Source: CAYWJA01 sp964458485 (GTDB lineage Bacteria; Patescibacteriota; Gracilibacteria; UM-FILTER-43-11). Taken from it: 40,866 nt of DNA. The position numbers and the translations under genes were made by a program. Location of the stretch: contig CAYWJA010000013.1 in assembly GCA_964458485.1 (NCBI GenBank), forward strand, positions 1-40,866. The letters run 5' to 3'. Under the pieces are notes generated by a model, which saw only the letters and a program-made list of their open reading frames with translations, had not been told where the DNA came from and ran no database searches. Numbering within the stretch: the first letter of the stretch is position 1; each line of letters starts with the position of its first letter. Shown here piece after piece: positions 38,294 through 40,866 of the stretch.

Positions 38294-39364
38294 ATGAATA
38301 CCGACCAACACATTTACCTATGGGCCCAATTGGGCATATTAAATTTTAAACAATATAAAATAGTTAAAAAGAAATTTGGCAGCCTTGAGCGTGCCTGGAG
38401 GGATATCAATACTCCATTTTTACAGAAGCTTGGTTTTGGTTTAGAAAAATCCGAGCGTGTTCTCAAAATTCGAAAAATGATGGATTTTCATCAATTGACA
38501 GATCGCATTAACCGCCTAAAGGTACACATTTTATGTATAGATGATGATGAATATCCAGCTAATTTACGCGCCATACCAGATCCTCCAGTTTTTTTATTTG
38601 TGCGAGGTAAATTACCACTGCTTCATAAATCACTCGGGGTTGTGGGTACGCGTAAAATTACAGATTATGGCCGCTTAATGACTGAAAAATTTGTATCAGA
38701 TCTTGTCCGTAATGATTTTGTGATCATTAGTGGTCTCGCGCTTGGTGTGGATGCATGTGCTCATACTATGACATTAAAAAATAATGGCATTACAATTGCT
38801 GTGCTTGGGTCTGGCGTAGATCATATCTACCCGCGTACTAATATTAACTTAGCCCAAAAAATACTTAATAGTGGTGGGGCAATTATTTCTGAATATCCAC
38901 TAGGTACGCCAGCCAGCAAGCATCATTTCCCACTGCGTAATCGTATTATTTCAGGGCTTTCCAAGGGCGCACTTATTATTGAAGGCGGAGCAAAGTCAGG
39001 AGCCCTCATAACTGCACGCTATGCATTGGAACAGAGTAGAGAGGTTTTTGCCATCCCAAATAATATTACAAAAGTTGGCTTAAGCGGCACAAATAAGCTT
39101 ATCCGATGTTGTGAAGCAAAGCTTGTTGAAAACATCAACCATATTCTAGAAGATTTTAAAATGCAGCCAGCCAATTTTAAAAAGCCCATTTTTTTCTCAT
39201 CTTCCGAATCCGAATTAATTGAACGCATTGCCGATTGCGGCAAAAGTATCGACGAATTGGTTATGGAAACCCACTATAATGTTGCAAAGCTTTCAGAGGT
39301 TTTTATTAATTTACAATTAAAAGGCGTGGTAAGGGAGGTGAATAGGAAGTGGGTTATTATATAG
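38294..39364 (+). CDS. dprA: DNA-processing protein DprA
   Basis: 356 residues. Binds incoming single-stranded DNA and loads RecA during natural transformation. N-terminal helical domain, then the Rossmann core: LGVVGTRKITDYGRLMTEKF, VIISGLALGVDACAHTM, AVLGSGVDHIYPRTNINLAQ, SEYPLGTPASKHHFPLRNRI and ALIIEGGAKSGALITARYAL. The C-terminal winged-helix-like part (NVAKLSEVFINLQLKGVVRE) is present. It starts 10 bases after the RAYT stop, so may be co-transcribed with it. Confidence 0.95.
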   Translation: MNTDQHIYLWAQLGILNFKQYKIVKKKFGSLERAWRDINTPFLQKLGFGLEKSERVLKIRKMMDFHQLTDRINRLKVHILCIDDDEYPANLRAIPDPPVFLFVRGKLPLLHKSLGVVGTRKITDYGRLMTEKFVSDLVRNDFVIISGLALGVDACAHTMTLKNNGITIAVLGSGVDHIYPRTNINLAQKILNSGGAIISEYPLGTPASKHHFPLRNRIISGLSKGALIIEGGAKSGALITARYALEQSREVFAIPNNITKVGLSGTNKLIRCCEAKLVENINHILEDFKMQPANFKKPIFFSSSESELIERIADCGKSIDELVMETHYNVAKLSEVFINLQLKGVVREVNRKWVII

Positions 39365-39540
39365 ACTTCCAGACTTCCAAATTTGCCAAATGTACTTTTT
39401 ACAAAGACGTCCAAATCTCAAACCCCTAAACGTACAAACAAATGTACAAATCTACAAACATTACAAACTAACAGACCTTATTCTAATTAATTAAATAGTA
39501 GTAGTTTGTAAGTTTGGATATCTGGATATCTGGACGTTTT
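39364..39540. repeat. Intergenic palindrome with CCAGACTTCCAAA / GGATATCTGGACG arms
   Basis: Left arm GACTTCCAGACTTCCAAATT, centre TTCTAATTAATTAAATAG, right arm TTGGATATCTGGATATCTGG. Family of 5287-5500 and 12066-12236. Lies between convergent dprA and the next minus-strand gene. Confidence 0.65.
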
Positions 39541-39544
39541 TCAA

Positions 39545-40711
39545 CTAAAACCCAAACAACAACGAAGCTAGTTCGTCCACACTCTTAAAGGTTTCAGGCT
39601 TGGTAATTTTACTACCTTTATTTATATCACTAACTTTACTTATATAGCTAAGCTCAAAGTTGGATAATGCAGATAAATTTTTAAGTGTAAAATTAAGATT
39701 AGTATTATCTACAATTTTATTTTTTCTATCCACCTTATATCTTCCAGATAAATCAAACTTATTAAAACTTTTTCGCATTTCAGCAAGTTCGCTTTGGGTT
39801 AGGTCACCATCTAATACAGCAGCTATTTTTACAATAAAATTCATAACACGTTCTTTGTGTACAAAGAAAGAATAATATCCCTTATAGGTTCCACTTTCTA
39901 CAGCTCTTTTGCTAAAGAATTGTGTTTTAAAGAATTCATCTACTAACTTTTTAAGCTTTACTGCTTGATCTTTTGTAATCCCACCATTTTTTTCTTCTTC
40001 CGACACCATATCTTTTAATAAATCTTTATATAATCTAGCGACTCCTTTCTTTTTAAGATCATCCATTAATTTTTTTTGATCTTTATATACCTGGCTTCCT
40101 CCTGGTAAAGAATTAAGGTAGCTTTCCGGAATATAAATCCACTGTCCTTTTAGCGGATTTATCATAGTATCAACTTGCTTTTTAAAACTGTTATAATCTT
40201 TTTCATCTTTTTTAGGTATTCCTTTTGCGGAAAAATTCACATCATCTATACGTGCGTAAAAACCATCGCTAATCATATATTTAATTTGCCCCCTAATATT
40301 TACTATTAAGGAATCAAAATATTTTGTATCTCCAGTCATATTAAAATTAACATTCCCATTAAAATTAATGTGGGCGTTATTTTCATATGGCTTACTGTTA
40401 TATATATTCCCATTAAAATCTAGGCGATAATTCCCAATTACTTCATCGGCTGTTTTAGATCCGGTCGTGGTAGGAACTTTGAATTGAAATTTTCCTGATA
40501 TACCCTGATTTACTTTATAACTTTGTAATTTTTGTAGATTTTCAGTTGATTCAATAAATGTCATTAATACCGGATCCTTAACGCTATTTAATATATCTCC
40601 TAGAAATCTACTTCCGGACATACTATAAGCACCGAAAAGTATAATTAATGCCAAAATACCACCTGCAACATATTTAGGCAGGTTATTTTCTTTATGAAAT
40701 AATTTAAACAT
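39545..40711 (-). CDS. Membrane-anchored protein of unknown function
   Basis: 388 residues. A short cytosolic N-terminus is followed by one membrane helix (YVAGGILALIILFGAYS, about 14-30). The external part is beta-rich with alternating polar strands, e.g. GNYRLDFNGNIYN, AHINFNGNVNFNMTG and FDLSGRYKVDRKNKIVDNTN, interrupted by a Lys-rich helical section (about 205-270). The repeated strand pattern recalls lipid-carrier or LppX/LolA-like half-barrels, but no motif confirms that. Transcribed alone and convergent with dprA. Confidence 0.65.
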   Translation of the reverse strand: MFKLFHKENNLPKYVAGGILALIILFGAYSMSGSRFLGDILNSVKDPVLMTFIESTENLQKLQSYKVNQGISGKFQFKVPTTTGSKTADEVIGNYRLDFNGNIYNSKPYENNAHINFNGNVNFNMTGDTKYFDSLIVNIRGQIKYMISDGFYARIDDVNFSAKGIPKKDEKDYNSFKKQVDTMINPLKGQWIYIPESYLNSLPGGSQVYKDQKKLMDDLKKKGVARLYKDLLKDMVSEEEKNGGITKDQAVKLKKLVDEFFKTQFFSKRAVESGTYKGYYSFFVHKERVMNFIVKIAAVLDGDLTQSELAEMRKSFNKFDLSGRYKVDRKNKIVDNTNLNFTLKNLSALSNFELSYISKVSDINKGSKITKPETFKSVDELASLLFGF

Positions 40712-40771
40712 AATTGTGTGGATAAAATGATATCGATGTATTTATAGCATATAATTGAGGTGTGGTATAGT

Positions 40772-40866
40772 GGTTTCCAAATAGTTAACAGATAATTAAC
40801 AGATGGTTAACAAGTGGTTAACAGATAGGATGTAGGATGTAGGCCTGTAGGATGTAGGATTGTTAT
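40772..40866. repeat. Tandem AGTTAACAGAT and GGATGTAGGAT repeats at the right edge
   Basis: Four or five copies of GTTAACAGAT/GGTTAACA type, then GTAGGATGTAGG repeats running to the window end. It looks like one arm of another spacer palindrome, the other arm being outside the window. Confidence 0.5.

Noticed and set aside
1..40866. Recoded UGA (glycine) as in some Gracilibacteria
   Set aside because: rpiB and several small genes end in TGA at natural lengths, and no conserved protein needs read-through of TGA.
1..40866. CRISPR array
   Set aside because: Tandem repeats exist in the palindrome arms, but they are directly abutting short units without regular unique spacers, and no cas gene is present.

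Overview
This window looks like one stretch of a small-genome bacterium of the Candidate Phyla Radiation type, perhaps in the Gracilibacteria/Peregrinibacteria neighbourhood. That placement is an inference from style, not from a marker phylogeny. The sequence is AT-rich. Native genes are short to medium with A/T-rich leaders and almost no Shine-Dalgarno sequence. Repeat-rich spacers separate single genes or very short operons. Housekeeping genes (rny, a MurF-like ligase, murA, pheS, rpiB, rpe, ftsE, purM, dprA, tRNA-Arg) are interspersed with many small orphan proteins. UGA behaves as an ordinary stop (rpiB ends on TGA at the length normal for the family), so the Gly-UGA code of some Gracilibacteria is not indicated.

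Layout. 1-4105: three GC-rich genes on the minus strand (a partial EGF-like lipoprotein, a secreted protein and an Asp/Pro-rich lipoprotein). Each has a strong Shine-Dalgarno sequence and lies just downstream of a hairpin containing TCACCAGA. They look foreign in an otherwise AT-rich window. 4200-7785: a GT4 glycosyltransferase, a PUR-domain nucleic-acid-binding protein and RNase Y. 8127-8826: a near-consensus promoter, a strongly structured ~665-nt non-coding transcript and an intrinsic terminator. 8984-20172: MurF-like ligase, two small orphans, a Ca2+/cation antiporter, a DHH-motif protein, a 1119-aa lamin-tail/thermonuclease surface protein, a PrsW-like membrane protease and MurA. 20469-28840: an accessory block with a calpain-like protease fused to an FHA domain, three orphans, and a three-gene unit around a 1384-aa protein built like a polymorphic toxin. 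28928-40711: pheS, an SLH protein, rpiB, rpe, a GDPD-family protein, tRNA-Arg, ftsE, purM, a REP-associated tyrosine transposase (RAYT), dprA and a membrane-anchored orphan.

Two repeat systems run through the window. (1) Short REP-type palindromes, most starting GTAG, sit in frame inside coding sequences: six in the lamin-tail protein, two in the glycosyltransferase and one inside the RAYT gene itself. They are usually read as a peptide of the form VGDxxxRP. (2) Most spacers hold a 60-240 bp imperfect palindrome whose arms are short tandem repeats of a spacer-specific unit. Many of these centre on an AT-rich core such as TAATTAATTA.

Functionally, MurA, the MurF-like ligase, FtsE, GT4, the SLH protein, the lamin-tail protein and PrsW concern the envelope. 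RpiB and Rpe are adjacent steps of the non-oxidative pentose phosphate pathway. DprA and the thermonuclease-domain protein fit DNA uptake and salvage. The least explained parts are the calpain-FHA/toxin-like block, the large RNA and the in-frame palindromes. All assignments are by eye; no database search was run.
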